Part shown: piece by piece, positions 12,713 to 25,062 of the stretch
Layout: each line of letters begins with the position of its first letter
Numbering within the stretch: the first letter of the stretch is position 1
Assembly (NCBI RefSeq): GCF_001723175.1
Contig: NC_064650.1
Span: 2,356,001 to 2,420,000 of the forward strand
Source: Penicillium oxalicum
Lineage: Eukaryota > Ascomycota > Eurotiomycetes > Eurotiales > Aspergillaceae
Direction of reading: 5' to 3'
DNA length: 64,000 nt
Notes under the pieces: generated by a model
What the model was told of the DNA's origin: nothing
The model's database searches: none
The model's input: the letters and a program-made list of their open reading frames with translations, nothing else
Program-made: the position numbers and the translations under genes

Positions 12713-12910
12713 AAAGGCGTGCGCAGGGGAAGAGGGAACCCGTTTTTTTTCTCTCGGCGTGCACGGTACATTAGGACATGTGATTGTTCTGTACTCACTA
12801 CTACTTAGTTGCGCTGTTTTGTGTAGAGGAGTGATGTTAGTAGTTGCTACTTAGGTAGATGGTTGGTTTGTTTAGACTTTGGAGTCAGTTTGAACGCTTT
12901 TGTGTGGATT

Positions 12911-12937
12911 GGGGGGGGGGGGGGGGGGGGGGGGGGG
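12911..12937 (+). repeat. G homopolymer, 27 nt
   Basis: A second uninterrupted G run, 198 bp downstream of the first and on the same strand. It also creates a spurious poly-Pro frame on the other strand. Confidence 0.9.
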
Positions 12938-14378
12938 TTGCTTAGTAGATTGATTTGGGAGATCTCTAGATAATTTAGGCTTTCTCGAGGGGCTCTTTAT
13001 TTCTATCTTTAATGGTGTGCTATTTTGGGTTGGAGGAGAGGTAGTTTTTTTTTCAAGGCAATCCAAGTCTCCTGTTCGACGAGGTTCGATGTATACCGTG
13101 AAGTACACCTGACAGGATAATAGGCTGAAAGAAGGGGAAAAGAAAAGGCAAAGGGCGAGTCAAAATTATATCTTGATTTCATTTTCCATTCAATGTTCTT
13201 TCATAATATGTAAAACATAGAGATCCATAGGTGATGTACAACAAAGTATTAGTGACACGAATGAAATTGAAGACTGAGGCACAGACATGAAAGAAACGTT
13301 GGACTATCGCTGATCGGATGAGGTCGTGGATGATTGCCATTAAGCATACAAGTGATAAGAGTGTGAAGAGAAGGGTGAAGCTGCGAGGCAGATCAGATCA
13401 GATCAAAAAAAAAAAAGAATGAAAGGAACGAAAGGTGGTGACAAGATCAGACACTTTCATTCTGGGTACTGCTGCTGGTCTCATATGACAGCGGGATAGC
13501 AAGCACGCTACCTCTCTGCAGTGATGACTATTGACACCGGAAGAGACAAATGTCCTGCTCGGTAGTCCACCGAGCGGATGCATGCGTGGCCTTGATCCCC
13601 GAATAAGGAGATGCACGTCCGGAAGCGCAGGGGCAAGTGGCAGGGCGGGTGGAAAAGGAGAACGGACAAGGCCCGGACCACTCTCGTCCTCGTGCTTTGA
13701 TCAGATACTGACGTCGGACATTCGGCCGTCCCGCTGCTCGCCAAGTGGCATCACTGTCAGGTACCAGGGGAGCACCAGTCCAGATTTCCAGCAGTGCCGG
13801 ATGCCCAATGGTCAAATGTATTGTTGACCTTTTTTTGCCTTTCGGTCTTGAACGCCACTGCAACCTGGGCGGGGGCACTGGTCCTGGCCGTGATGAGCAG
13901 GGATTATGTGCGTGGGCCCTCCAGGGAGGGGGTCTGGGCTGGGCTGGGGCGAAACCCAAGTTCCCCGCTTGGTGAAAAAGACCCTGGTCCGAGGTTTGTC
14001 ACTCATTGGAGTTGACTTCGATTCGCGGCATTTTTCCCATTCTTGTTTATGATTTCGTTTTTCATTTATTTTTTTTCCTTTTTGTGTTCGTCGAGGAGGA
14101 AAATCGGAGTGGCGCCAGATGGAGACGGATACACCAGTGGACATGGTGCCTGTTGCTGTCGCTGTCGCTGTCCCTGCCCGGCTCCCCGCCCATGCGACCC
14201 GTAGAGTCTTTCGTTGGAGCGTCCAATAGGGATTTTGCACCAGCTTGGGGTCTGATTATTTGTTCTGTGTCGTTGGAGAAAAGAGGCAGAGAGATGGGCT
14301 GCATCTGCAAAATATGGCAGCCAAGGTGGACAGGGTTGGGGCGTGGCACCCTCTTTACTCCATCGTTGGAGCCAAATA

Positions 14379-16272
14379 TCATACATGCCCCCTGGCAAAG
14401 GTCTCCGCAGGATCCCAGTCACGTCCTCCCGGCGTGGGCGAGGTAGGTGGACGGGGCCCACTGAAGCTCAATGAAGGACGGGTATACCGTGCTTCTTGGT
14501 GTCGAAAGTGCACGCTACGTTCTGAAGTCGGACTCGTGGCCATCGGGCTGCCACGCCCGTTGAGATTGTAGGTCGGACTGGGGGAACGCACCACGGGGGG
14601 TGGCGAACCACCGATGGTTCTCATCTGGTCGGGACTGGGAGAACGCATGTTGTAGTATGGCTCGGCGCCCTTCCCACTCGAGGTGGTTAGCATCTCAAAG
14701 CCCTTGTGGTCCGCGTTGCGGTAGGCATCCGCGGAGACGAATTCATGGGAGGAAGAAGAGAAGCCATTGCGGATAAAGTCCAGCCAGCCCGCGAAGATGG
14801 ACGGTCGAGCGAACAGGATAAAGTTCCAGAAGCCGACCAGTGAGAGTAGGTAAACGACGGCCAAGAGAGTCCCCTCGTCGGGGCCGAACCCTGTGGCCAG
14901 CTGTTGACATTGTTCCCGGCTCCCACCGAGCGCGAGACAGACAATCCAATTGGTGGCCTTTTCCATATTCGCCGGCGTCGTCGAGGTGGTCTCATCCATC
15001 TTGATAAAGACGACGGCGAAGAAGATGACGTTGGCCAAAATGATCAGCACGAGCGCGGCGCCGCGCCACTGGAGTCGGACCACCCGTTGCACCCGACGAT
15101 AGGCCTGTCGGGCGGTCGCGGTACGTACGCTCGAGGTGTAACTGGGCAGGCCGGTCGAGGTGTCGGTCGTCGAGCTGGACTTGTCGAACAACGACCGCAC
15201 GTAGACGTGGATGCAGTAGAGCATGGTGAAGAACTGAAGCACCAAGGCCGCGGCGGTGAAAGCGATGAGAGGATACCAGTAGTCTTGGGAGCCGTGCTCG
15301 GTGTTGATGTGACACATTCGGCCAAAACGAAACGAGACTCCCGTGAGGATCAACATGACAGTCAGTCCAACGGCGGGAATTCCAAAGCCGGTCAGAAAGG
15401 CGAGCCACATGAATTTGGGGCCCAGCACGAGTTCCCAGCAGACTTGCAGATGAAAGGCCACGGTGCGGATGAAACTCCACATGACCACGAGCCATCCGCC
15501 AAAGAGGAGGAGAGAGCCCGAGAAGGCGCAGGAAAGGTCCGAGTACATGTCATTGGGGGTGATGGCGTTGAAGCACTGATCGGGTTTCGCACCAAGAGGA
15601 ATGATAAAGGCGATCTGGAGAGGGAGCGATTGTGAGCACACCCGAAACTATTTTTTTAAAAAAAGAGAGAAGAAAAGAAGAGGAATGAAATGATCCTTGG
15701 GACCGTGTCTATCGCCATTGGGGCATGGTCTCTCATCACAGACTGAGAACTTACCTCCATGCAGCAGATGCCCAACGTAAAACAAATACTCAGGTAATGA
15801 CGGTTTGTCCATTTGACCGGTAGGACAGCGTAGGAAATGAGAAGAAAAATGCAAAGAGGGAGCATGGCCACGCTGATCCAACTTCCAATTTCGACCCGCT
15901 TAGCCGTATCTGTGTCATTTCAATCATGGTGAGTGCCAATGATATGGATTCGAGGGGCTCAAACACACAACCGATGCTTCCGCCGTTTGAACTCACCATT
16001 GGCATATCGCAAGTCGGCGAAAGGGCATGGCAGGCAGCAATTGACCGTCGTGCCGTTGGCGCCGGGGACGGGGAATGGAGAACAATATCGTCCGCCGATG
16101 ACTGTGAATATTCCCAAGACGGGTCAGTATGGGGGAGACTGGGGCTTCTCACAATGTTGAACTATGGAGAAGCATCTTCACGAGGTCCCGGGGGTAACAT
16201 ACATCCTCCCTCAGAGGGGAACAGATTCTCCTGGTAAAATGGACCGGGACAGTAACCGTGGGCGCTCTGCAT
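14379..16272 (-). CDS. Frizzled/Smoothened-like seven-transmembrane receptor
   Basis: Exons are 16272-16203, 16101-15997, 15909-15755 and 15614-14379 (521 aa). All three introns have GTRNGT-type donors (GTATGT, GTGAGT, GTAAGT) and fit in phase. The N-terminal part is Cys-rich and extracellular-looking (GRYCSPFPVPGANGT, NCCLPCPFADLRY). Seven hydrophobic segments follow, starting at SWISVAMLPLCIFLLISYAV and including SGSLLLFGGWLVVMWSF with the HLQVCWELVLG loop typical of Frizzled-class receptors. The long cytosolic tail is Ser/Pro-rich with two RSPSP motifs, possible phosphorylation sites. Fungal members of this class are orphan receptors; the ligand is unknown. The start is uncertain: the ATG at 16272 gives no signal peptide, and a signal-encoding first exon further upstream is possible, since CATCATGCAG could serve as an acceptor. 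Confidence 0.85.
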
Positions 16273-19200
16273 GATGGCTCACAGGTGCAATGTCACTAGC
16301 ATAGTCTTTCAATGGGTAGGGATGTCGCAGGGTGTTCAACGCGCCAGCGCGACGAGACCGAATGCGCCAAACTCTCGAAAAAGGAATGTCAAAGTTTGAG
16401 GGAGTTGGGCAAGTCAGCTACTCGACACAAGCACGAAGAGAGTGGAAGGGCCAGAGATGATGAGAGTGGGCACCTGCCCCGTATATAGATACTAGGATAG
16501 GACAGTACCCATGGTCAGTGTCACTTGTCTGCCGTACCGTAGGGACGGTGACTAGTGAGTGTGCTACTTTGGTAAGCCCCGGAGCCTGTTCACTGTCCAA
16601 TGGTGACCATGTGGGACCATCTGTGTGATCAATGGGGGAAATATGTTTTATGAAATTTATTGGTGAATTGGAATAATCATTTTGGTCTTGATTTAGGGCA
16701 CTCTCGGTCTATTCTGGCCAAAGGTCCAGGGTTGAAACGATCCAGTCCAGACCTGGAGGTCTGAGTCCGGATGCTCCAGGGCTGTGGAAGCAAATCCCTG
16801 AACGTCTTGAGACTCCCCTCATCTCTCGGGACTCCCCACGGCCGCGAGACGTAGTGGAGATCACAAGGGTTCAAAGACAAGGGAGGCACCCGTCCAGGCG
16901 AGAGTGGGAGTCGACCGAGATGTGTGGAGAGCGAGAGTGGACAAAAGAAAAAAAAAGTCTGGCAGGGCCGATAGGTGGAGACCCCGATGCAGCATCGTGG
17001 CCAGTGCCCACGAGCTATCGGGCACTTGGGGCCAATGAATGGACGGGCAGAGTGTCCAGGAGTCCAGGCGAGACGAGATGGACATCACTTCTGCCGTGCA
17101 GTACGCGTTTAGTTTAGCCTTATACTAATTGACGACGATCGGAGAGGCGATTTGGTCGTGCCGCTTCGGTCCAATTCGTCGGCTTTTGCGAAGAGTCTTG
17201 CTTTTGGTGGTTTTGGTGGTTTTTTTTTCCCTTCTTTTTTTTGGCGTGTATGGACGATCGATGCTTGTACCGCCAGAAGATCCAGTCATGCAGGAGTTGT
17301 GGACTCTGTTGACTCTGGTTGAGTCCCTCTTGAGTATGGGATTGTTGGATCACGCGATTGTGGGCAAAAGATGATCCTCCGTCATTTGTTGCCGTGGTAC
17401 CGTCCATCACCGTTGTACAGCCTTCTCCGGTACAGACTCATGGTACCACACTGTCAGTGCCAGGAAGGGGGTCGAGTCCCCAACAATAGATCATCCTTGT
17501 TCTCCCGCTCCAATCTTACCCACGAGCTGAGAGGTGGGTCCAACTGTCAAGGACCGTTCCGGAAAATGTCTCCTGCCCTGCAGATGGTAGATATGGCGCA
17601 CACGCTGTGACCCCTCCACTGCGAGACCTGATTGAGCGATTCTTTACGGGACGAGTGTGCAACCTGTACAGAGTACACGACAATGACACAGTGACATAAA
17701 GTGGTAGCTGGCCCGCCCCTCAGGAACAGAAAACAAACGGGGAAAGCTGTTGCGATCCAACTTTAAATGCGCAAAACCGTGAGGGGCGGGCCCAAATGGG
17801 AATTCACCGAGTCGGAGGAACGGTGTTGGTTGAGATTTCCGCCAAAATAGACAATGTGATTGTATTATTCTTACATACGAATAATACATACACGAATACA
17901 ATACATGAATCACACTCGATCGAGTCATAAAGTTCTCCTCCAGTGGGCGCAGCGATCCAAATGCTCGTAGTTCCTAACCCAGGAATGAGTGATTTCTAGA
18001 TGCTTTCTACTCCTGCCAAGTTCCAATGGAGGGAAGGATTCGTATTCAAGCTGACCATGAAATCCCCTCATGGTGGCGGAATGTTACAATTGGAGGAGGC
18101 AAAAGGGCACACGAGCCCCTCCTGTGAGTAGAGATGAAGTGCCATGCGCGTTGAATGGATTGTGCCTGACTGAGGTGCGGTGGACGTCCGTTGGTAGCTC
18201 ACTAGCTCGCCTCGAGCACAGCGTACTACTGTGTCATCCCCGTGGATTGGTCAACCGAGCCTGATACCGCGCTAGCGAGGGTTGACCCTCTCGTACGGGA
18301 ATGGCCCGAAGCAGGGGAAGGGTACTGCAGGGGAGGCTCAGAAGCTGAAGAGAAAGACCCACGACTGTTATTGTATGTGGATGATGCAGGGTCACTTAGT
18401 CGTGCATAACTGCTCAGTGCAGGAAGAATGGCACGAGTTCCATATTCAATACAGTACTGTATTGTCCTGGATGTAAGATATACTGGAGCTTTTGATCATC
18501 CTCTCCTCCCACTTTGTATGTCACCTCAGACAAACTGAAACTCTTCAGGAGTCTTGTTGAACAGGCGAGAACCATGGTTCCACGTTCACCACCCGGGCCG
18601 TTCGTTAGAGTTGATTGCTCCCGTGAATACTTGAAACTTGAGATAGCCAGGTAGCGAACTCGGAACGGGGCATTGATGCGCAAGCGGCCTTTTCTTTCCC
18701 ACGGTGGGAGATCGGCATTGTCGTGCGGTCAAAATCTAGGTGCCGATGACAGTGAACCACTTGTTCGCGATGACCTGCCTCAATTATGGGCAACAGATAG
18801 AGATCTGCACTCACGTGGAGGGATCAAGATGCCAGATTTCGGATCCAAGTGTTGCAGATCAGGCTCCCTGGGTACAATGGCAACAATGAGCCGAAACATG
18901 GCTCAATACCTTCTTCCTTTCAACATCACTTTCAAGACTCTCTCGCCGTTGGAAGAGTCTCTCAGGACGACAACTCATCCATCACCCCAAATCCGGATGG
19001 ATTGATAGGCTTGGAAAAAATCACGATCTCTCTTGTTTGACTCTCTCTCACTCGGTCACGAGGTCCTCCTGTACTGGTCATGCTCCAAGTCGCAGCTATC
19101 CTCGTAAAGTCGCGCATCCCCCGTGGCTTGTCGCTTCCCCCAACAAAGTTTTGGCTAAGAAGGTTTAAACTTTGCGAAACAGACGCTTGCGTCCATGTTT

Positions 19201-19772
19201 CAATGACTTCCCTTCACGCTACCGCGTCACATCCAGATTCAAAAAAGATTCTGGAATCCCACTAACCTCGGACGGGCGAACGCCCGTGGAATATCAGCGT
19301 TCTTGAACCACGTTTCGCCCACCCACGCCATATGCACCTCTTGCTCTCAGGATCGAACCACATCTCGGCAGTCTTTCTCTGTCGGGAAGTCACCCGAAAG
19401 GTTATTTGTCACAGTCGAGATGGGGATAGTGTCAGCACGGCTAAAAGGCGATGCACATTGCACACAGGTCGGAAGACAGTAAGGGAGTAAGGTACAGGCC
19501 AACGATCTGACAAAAGGGAAGGGGAGAGGGGCAACCAGAACCAAGGCACTGATGGTCTATTTGATTTCAAATTGATAATTCTCGACTCTCGACTTCTCCA
19601 CAATTCAGCTGGAATTCATGGACTTCCAGGTACGTGATGAAGGAGGCTGACGCCCAGAGGGCAATGGCTTGGCGCGGCCCCCCGAGTCCCGCCATGCGAC
19701 CGTGGAGAATTAGGCAGTTTGGAACTCTGACAATCGCGAGATTGCCACAAGTCGTCTCGGCTCTCTGCGGCT

Positions 19773-19831
19773 GAGAGAGAAAGACAGAGAGAGAGAGAAA
19801 GAGACAGAGAGAGAGAGAAAGAGACAGAGAC
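19773..19831 (+). repeat. Imperfect GA-rich tandem repeat
   Basis: A purine-only stretch in which a unit of roughly 18 nt (AGAGAGAGAGAAAGAGAC) occurs about two and a half times. The opposite strand reads as a Ser/Leu-rich frame, which is an artefact of the repeat. Confidence 0.7.
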
Positions 19832-20420
19832 GAAAAGGAAGGTCACAAACGGGCCATGACGCAGATAAAGAGCCATCCGACTGGAGGACTGTGATGGCAG
19901 AGTGGCATTATAGTGGAGGCTCAATCCCAAATAAAATTGGAAAAAAAAACACCCTCCATCTCTGGTGCCTGGACTGCACAGTGCGCACGACGATGGATTC
20001 GCAATCGGTGGATCAGAGACGGAGATCGCTTGCCAAGCGAAGGAATTTGAATTCAATCGTGGGAAAGAGGGGTACCGAGGTGATCGCCGAGATGTTGCTC
20101 AGCGCTATTTTGACAAAAGTAGTCGTCCCGTGGACAGCGAACTGGTCATTCGCTAGGGAGACGCTGCGCCAAACGTCCAATTGAAGTGACAATCTTCGAG
20201 TCAAGGGGGCGAGCAGGCCTCGGTGCTCTCGTGCTACGTACAGATGCATGCAAAGCGAAGCATCCAGTTTGAAGAACCCTAAACTCAATGGTAACTCTGA
20301 TCTTGTCGGCATTCCTCTGTTTTGCTTTTTTTTTTCCTCTTCAAGGATTCCCGGTCCGGAAACTTTTTCCTTCTCTCCCGATCTCATTACCAGATGCTAT
20401 TGAAGAGATTAGTGTCTAGT

Positions 20421-20606
20421 TCATGCATCCACGTGTTGATAGTCAATCAATAAACAGGCTAACGAATCCTCATGAACCTTCCTCTCGTCAATTGGGATCA
20501 ACTCCCCGGGCTCCACTTTCAGCCTCTTCATAGGAGACACACTTGATCCCACAGAATTGAATGAAGAACAGGCAGGGGAAGAAAAACGTGAGATGATTGG
20601 ATTCAT
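20421..20606 (-). CDS. Candidate small ORF (61 aa), uncertain
   Basis: An ATG-initiated minus-strand frame. The first third is Ser-rich; the rest (for example MKRLKVEPGELIPIDERKV) has a balanced, protein-like composition. No family is recognised and no neighbour gives context. It may be a small orphan gene, an exon, or chance. It is kept only because it reads better than other frames in this gene-poor region. Confidence 0.18.
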   Translation of the reverse strand: MNPIISRFSSPACSSFNSVGSSVSPMKRLKVEPGELIPIDERKVHEDSLACLLIDYQHVDA

Positions 20607-23600
20607 GTAACACTTGCCTTCAAGCCAACTTCCTGTCTGACTACACCAATAGAGCGGTACAGTAATATTTTAGTGTCCCTCTTAGAAGCTGGCCCCCATC
20701 AGGAAATGATCTGGGCGGAGGGCTATAAGCGGCTCGGGTCAGACGAGCCGTTTAAGGAAGGTCGGTTTGTCCGGTAAGAAGATTAGCTTTCTCAACGAGC
20801 TTCACTAGATGATGAGCCGATGAGCTGAAGGACTTTATGGTTCTAGGCTTATTCATTGCAATCATTCACTGTGGTGATCATAGTATCGAAATCCTTTATT
20901 CAGTATCCACCAGAGCCTGTTGCAATTGTGCATAGCCATACCGAACTTAATATTCATGAATAGGTAGCGCTTTCTCAACGAGACCAAGTTCGAGATATGC
21001 ACTACCTATAGGTACATATGAGGTCTTTCACCCTCAAAGATAGACGCCCGGCGGCCTTTCAGATTGTCCGGAAGCTTCAATTTGGAACAAGCTGGCCTCT
21101 GTGGCCAGACTCAATTCAATCATGGGTGCATTCTAGCCGGGACTATCAAGGCCTAGAGCGCACGGGATGGTTTGGGCAACATGTCCATCGAGTCGACTCC
21201 GTAGAATACGTGGATTGTACTGATGTGTTCTGATTTTTGCCTGCTTTCCTTTCAAATACATTCCCGTTGTCTGCAAGTACGATCCTTCTCCCGAGTCAAT
21301 GACTGGAGCTTCCAACAATCCAACACCAACCACCTCTTATCGCAACCTAATTCGTGCAAATTAGCACCAAAGAAAAACATGCTACCATCCTTGACCACTG
21401 ATTCGGCAATTGTCTCGAGCCAAATCTCATTCCCTCGTATCCAATCATCGGCCATGGATCCCCCAGCTAAACGACTTCTTTCCATCGATACGCGCGCAAA
21501 CAAACGCGGAGCCGGAGATTGGCTGATGAGCAACATAGCCCTTTTTGTTGTTATTTGAGCCTATTCCCAGTCACACAGCCTGTAGGATGCAGCATTTGAG
21601 AAGGGTCCAATCTGAAGCTGTCAGAGGATCTCCCCCCCTCGGGACTGCACTCAATTCTCACCCAATCACCACCCGCAGCCGGTCGGTCAGGGTGATCACT
21701 CTTGGTATTCGCCGCCCGCCAAACCCAATCAGAGCGACAGGGTTCTATACCTAAGCTTTGACAGCGTTTGATTTCGTGGCCCGTCACACAAACATAGTGA
21801 AGTACAGGAATTAGCAACGACATCTGATCAATCATTTTCCCCGACGATCAACGATGATTGATCCCGTCAAGCTGATCCGATTTTAGCTCCGTTCCAACAG
21901 GATGTCTCCATCCCAGGGTCTCTTGCAATAGGCCAGATCAAACCATGTTGTTTCTCCGAGTCAAAGCCTCTCCGGCACAGTTTATTGGAGCCCGGCGGAG
22001 CACAGTGCATGCGTTAGGAACTGCCTCGAAGTGACTGTTCTTTCTTCTTTTTGTAGATCATCGTATCATATTTGCAGACGCCACGGCGGGATATCTATCC
22101 CCCTCTCCTCGCATGGGCTAGAAGCCTCTCTTGAGGTCTCGGGAGGGTTTACCGAGACTGGTCCGAATTCAAACCCCGTCTTGAGGTCTGCTGATTGTGG
22201 GCCGTACTTGTCAGTCATGAATGAAGAGGAACCTTGTGTTTTGGGGTACGTTCGCATCACATGAGTCGTGAAAGAGTGCTCTCTGAGGAGTGATTGGAGG
22301 TTGACCTCATGTGTGTGATTGGTCTGGGGATTCTGTAGTCGAAAATCTTGATTCGAATGGCCGTACATGGTATACTATTCCAAAGTGAGACTGGAAGACA
22401 TGAGATGAAAGCGAAAAAGTGGATTTGGCACATGCTTCAACGAGATGTGGTTTTACGAACCGTGCTGTCGACGTCGGTAGGTAGGACCGTGGATGTTTCT
22501 GCGGCATCAGAAGGGATCTTTTGATCAGCAGGGAACTTGCTATCGGCGCTGTCTGAATACAGAACGACATTTACAGGCTCTCGGTGCTTTTTCTGGAGTT
22601 GATAAAAGACATCGGTTTGAAAAGCATCGGGGTAAGCTCAAGTCGCGGTCATGGTTGAGGGAGGTCATATACTCGCACAATGAGCCATTACAGCGTTATA
22701 CTTCAGCAAAGAAATGATAGCAGCGGTTCAACTCCGTCTCCTGAATAGAGCAGAGTCCCAGGAAATGTTCTTGCTCGTTAATCAGCTTTGCTTTCATCAG
22801 TCTGATATAAGCAAGCTATCAGTAGAGCGCAGAGCTAACGCTGCCCAGCTCTTTAACGAGAGTGAGCGCGATATCTCCTGATAAGTCACTGTTGACATCA
22901 GGTGACGATCTTCCACCAAAAGAAAACAAACACAGTACTACCCGTGCTCTAGGGCTATGCCGAATACTGGTGTCTTTTTTCCGTACGTGACTCTCGGTCG
23001 ATGGGACCAAAGACCCGTTCGGGTTTCACTCTAATGGGTTTCTTCTCGGCTTCGAAATGCTCGGGTTGAAGAAGACTGGATGCACGGGTGTGCAGTCATG
23101 AATACGTCATGCTGCTATGTTACAGGGTGTCGATTCTAGGCTAAGCCCGGGTTATGACTTGAGATTCTGGTGTCAAGATTGGTCGACGTCTAGGTATTCC
23201 ACCCATTAGGGGGAAAATCTTTTGCAGCTTGGGGGGCCACTGAAGAATTATAGACGAGGATTCTGCAGGAATCTAACAAACTTATTTTATTGGCATATTC
23301 TGTCTCCCTGTACAAGATGTTTGAACTCTTTTGAGCTGACGTGAGAGCAGTGATAAATCGATAAAGGTCTTTGGTGGAGGTCGGGGGGGGGGATTTGATA
23401 TTCAAGAATCCGAAGCACAACGCCGTTTCGCCACTTCCTCGATAGCGTTTGCGACTCAGCTCTTACCAGAAACGGCGCATTGAACATTGGCGAGGTGATC
23501 ACTTAAATGTACAGGACTGAGGTACGCTCTTCAAGGATTCATACAAGGCAAGGGGTATGGTTCAACCGAAATGTCCCTCATTCACCAGCTCGGAAGTATC

Positions 23601-24316
23601 TGGATTATCGAACCAGTGTCCACGTCCATGTTCACGTCATTTCCTTCGGCACCTGAATTGCCGCATGAAACAGGTTGGCACAGGTCAATACTGCCCTCGA
23701 CACGATGTGAAACATCCCCATGCAACATCCTGCATATTCGCTAGAAGGCCAGGCCGTGGGTCAAACGGCACTCATCGGGGCGTTTTCCCCTCTGTGACGA
23801 AGCCATTACCTCGTGAGGTAGAGGATCATCGGTCATGGTTCTACAACGGACATTCAGTAAATCTTCTACTCTGATAGCTTCTGCTTGACGAATGTTTCCT
23901 GTACTGTGACGGCAGCTTGTCGGCCTGGTTCACCACGCCAGTCGCACTGTCTTGGCGCTTCAAGATCCTATAGAAGATTGGCTTCTAGAGGGTCAAGTTC
24001 CTCAAGTAGTGACAATCAGTCTTGTTGTACAAACAAACCCTCCTCCCTCTTTTTTTCTCCCCGGCCTGTATTGAGACCGAGATTATCGAGGTTGTACCGC
24101 TGCCGTTCGGGGGACGGGCAGAAGTCCGTCGTGCACGGTCGCGAATTCACTGAATGCGAGAACATGATGCTAGGAACAACCTGTTGACATGGCGTGGAAA
24201 TTTTGGCCAGTGAGAAGTTTTTCGTGGCAACCTCTTGCAGAATGAGCAGAAAGTGAAGGGGTTGCCTGTGACTGTGTACCTCTTTCATTTCCTTGTATAG
24301 TTGACTTCGAACCAAA

Positions 24317-24574
24317 ATGGCAGACTCCGGCAAGGAGTCCAGGCCGTGCAAACCGGAACACGGCTCTTGCCAAATCGAAATCGCAAACGATCCCGATGGG
24401 CCCCAGGACTGTGGTGTCAGTGGCGCTGAACCCCAAACTTTGAACTATGACGAAGCGCCCCTATTATCAAACGAGACTGTTCGAGACGAAAATGAATCCT
24501 CGTGCTCGTTGAGCAGATATGAAGCCCAAAAAAGAAAAAGGTTCTCCGGCCCGGCGCGACCGAGGAACAAATAG
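24317..24574 (+). CDS. Candidate small ORF (85 aa) upstream of the Zn2Cys6 gene, uncertain
   Basis: It starts at an ATG in good context (AAAATGGC). The body is acidic with three Cys and ends in a basic tail (KRKRFSGPARPRNK). It lies about 490 bp upstream of the regulator's start on the same strand. It could be an upstream ORF in a long leader, a separate small gene, or chance. No domain is recognised. Confidence 0.2.
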   Translation: MADSGKESRPCKPEHGSCQIEIANDPDGPQDCGVSGAEPQTLNYDEAPLLSNETVRDENESSCSLSRYEAQKRKRFSGPARPRNK

Positions 24575-24800
24575 AAGTTCCAGGCACCTATTTGGGGCAA
24601 ATTATCAGTGGCGTTCTAAGTGCAGAACGGCGGAAATGAAAGTCTGTAGATTGTTCGTTGCCAATGATTCAGAACCAGTGTCGAATCGCATCCAAACGTT
24701 CAATCGCGCCGCAATGATGTTCGAACGCTAACCGATGCGAGATGACAAAAGTGGAGAGAGGTCGAATCTGTCAGGGACGTAAAAGGAACAAAAAGTGTGG

Positions 24801-24831
24801 GGGGAGAGAGAGAGAAAGAGAAAGAGAAGAG
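24801..24831 (+). repeat. GA/GAAA purine repeat
   Basis: A purine microsatellite (alternating GA then AAAGAG units) about 230 bp upstream of the Zn2Cys6 start codon, probably in its promoter or leader. Confidence 0.6.
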
Positions 24832-25062
24832 GGGTCCTCCCAGGCTCCTCCAGTATTGTTTTTTTGGTCGTTTCACTCCAGTTGTCTTTGCTCACTTGCC
24901 CGAATCGGAGAAACTCTTTGGGAGTTGCCGCAGGTCACCTGCTCTCCCCGCAAAGCAACTCCAGGTTTCCATCGCATCTCCCACGTTCCTCGGACCCTCG
25001 ACAACCCAAATCTTTAAACCATTTCCCCCCCTGCCAATGTCTTGCCGTCGCTTTCGCCCGAT

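Larger units (their letters stand above)
8054..14378. other. Large gene-poor region (6.3 kb)
   Basis: I see no supported gene here. Open frames are short and compositionally odd. It contains a perfect-looking TATA box (8772-8780) with no gene attached, A/purine-rich stretches (about 12480-12575), and two G homopolymers at 12687 and 12911. It separates the alpha/beta hydrolase from the Frizzled-like receptor. Unannotated non-coding transcripts cannot be excluded by reading alone. Confidence 0.5.
16273..25062. other. Largest gene-poor region (8.8 kb)
   Basis: There is no supported gene between the Frizzled-like receptor and the Zn2Cys6 regulator. It holds purine tandem repeats (about 19773-19831 and 24801-24831), a 10-nt G run at 23383-23392, and two short open frames listed as weak candidates. 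Long upstream regions are common before fungal regulators and receptors, so part of this may be promoter. Confidence 0.5.

Noticed and set aside
12489..13108. Minus-strand frames with poly-Pro stretches
   Set aside because: The Pro runs are the translated G homopolymers; the rest of the frames is low complexity.
14904..15635. 243-codon + strand frame
   Set aside because: Antisense shadow of the Frizzled-like receptor's main exon; no protein-like features.
19616..20056. 146-codon minus-strand frame with repeated SLSLSL
   Set aside because: Artefact of the GA-rich tandem repeat on the other strand.
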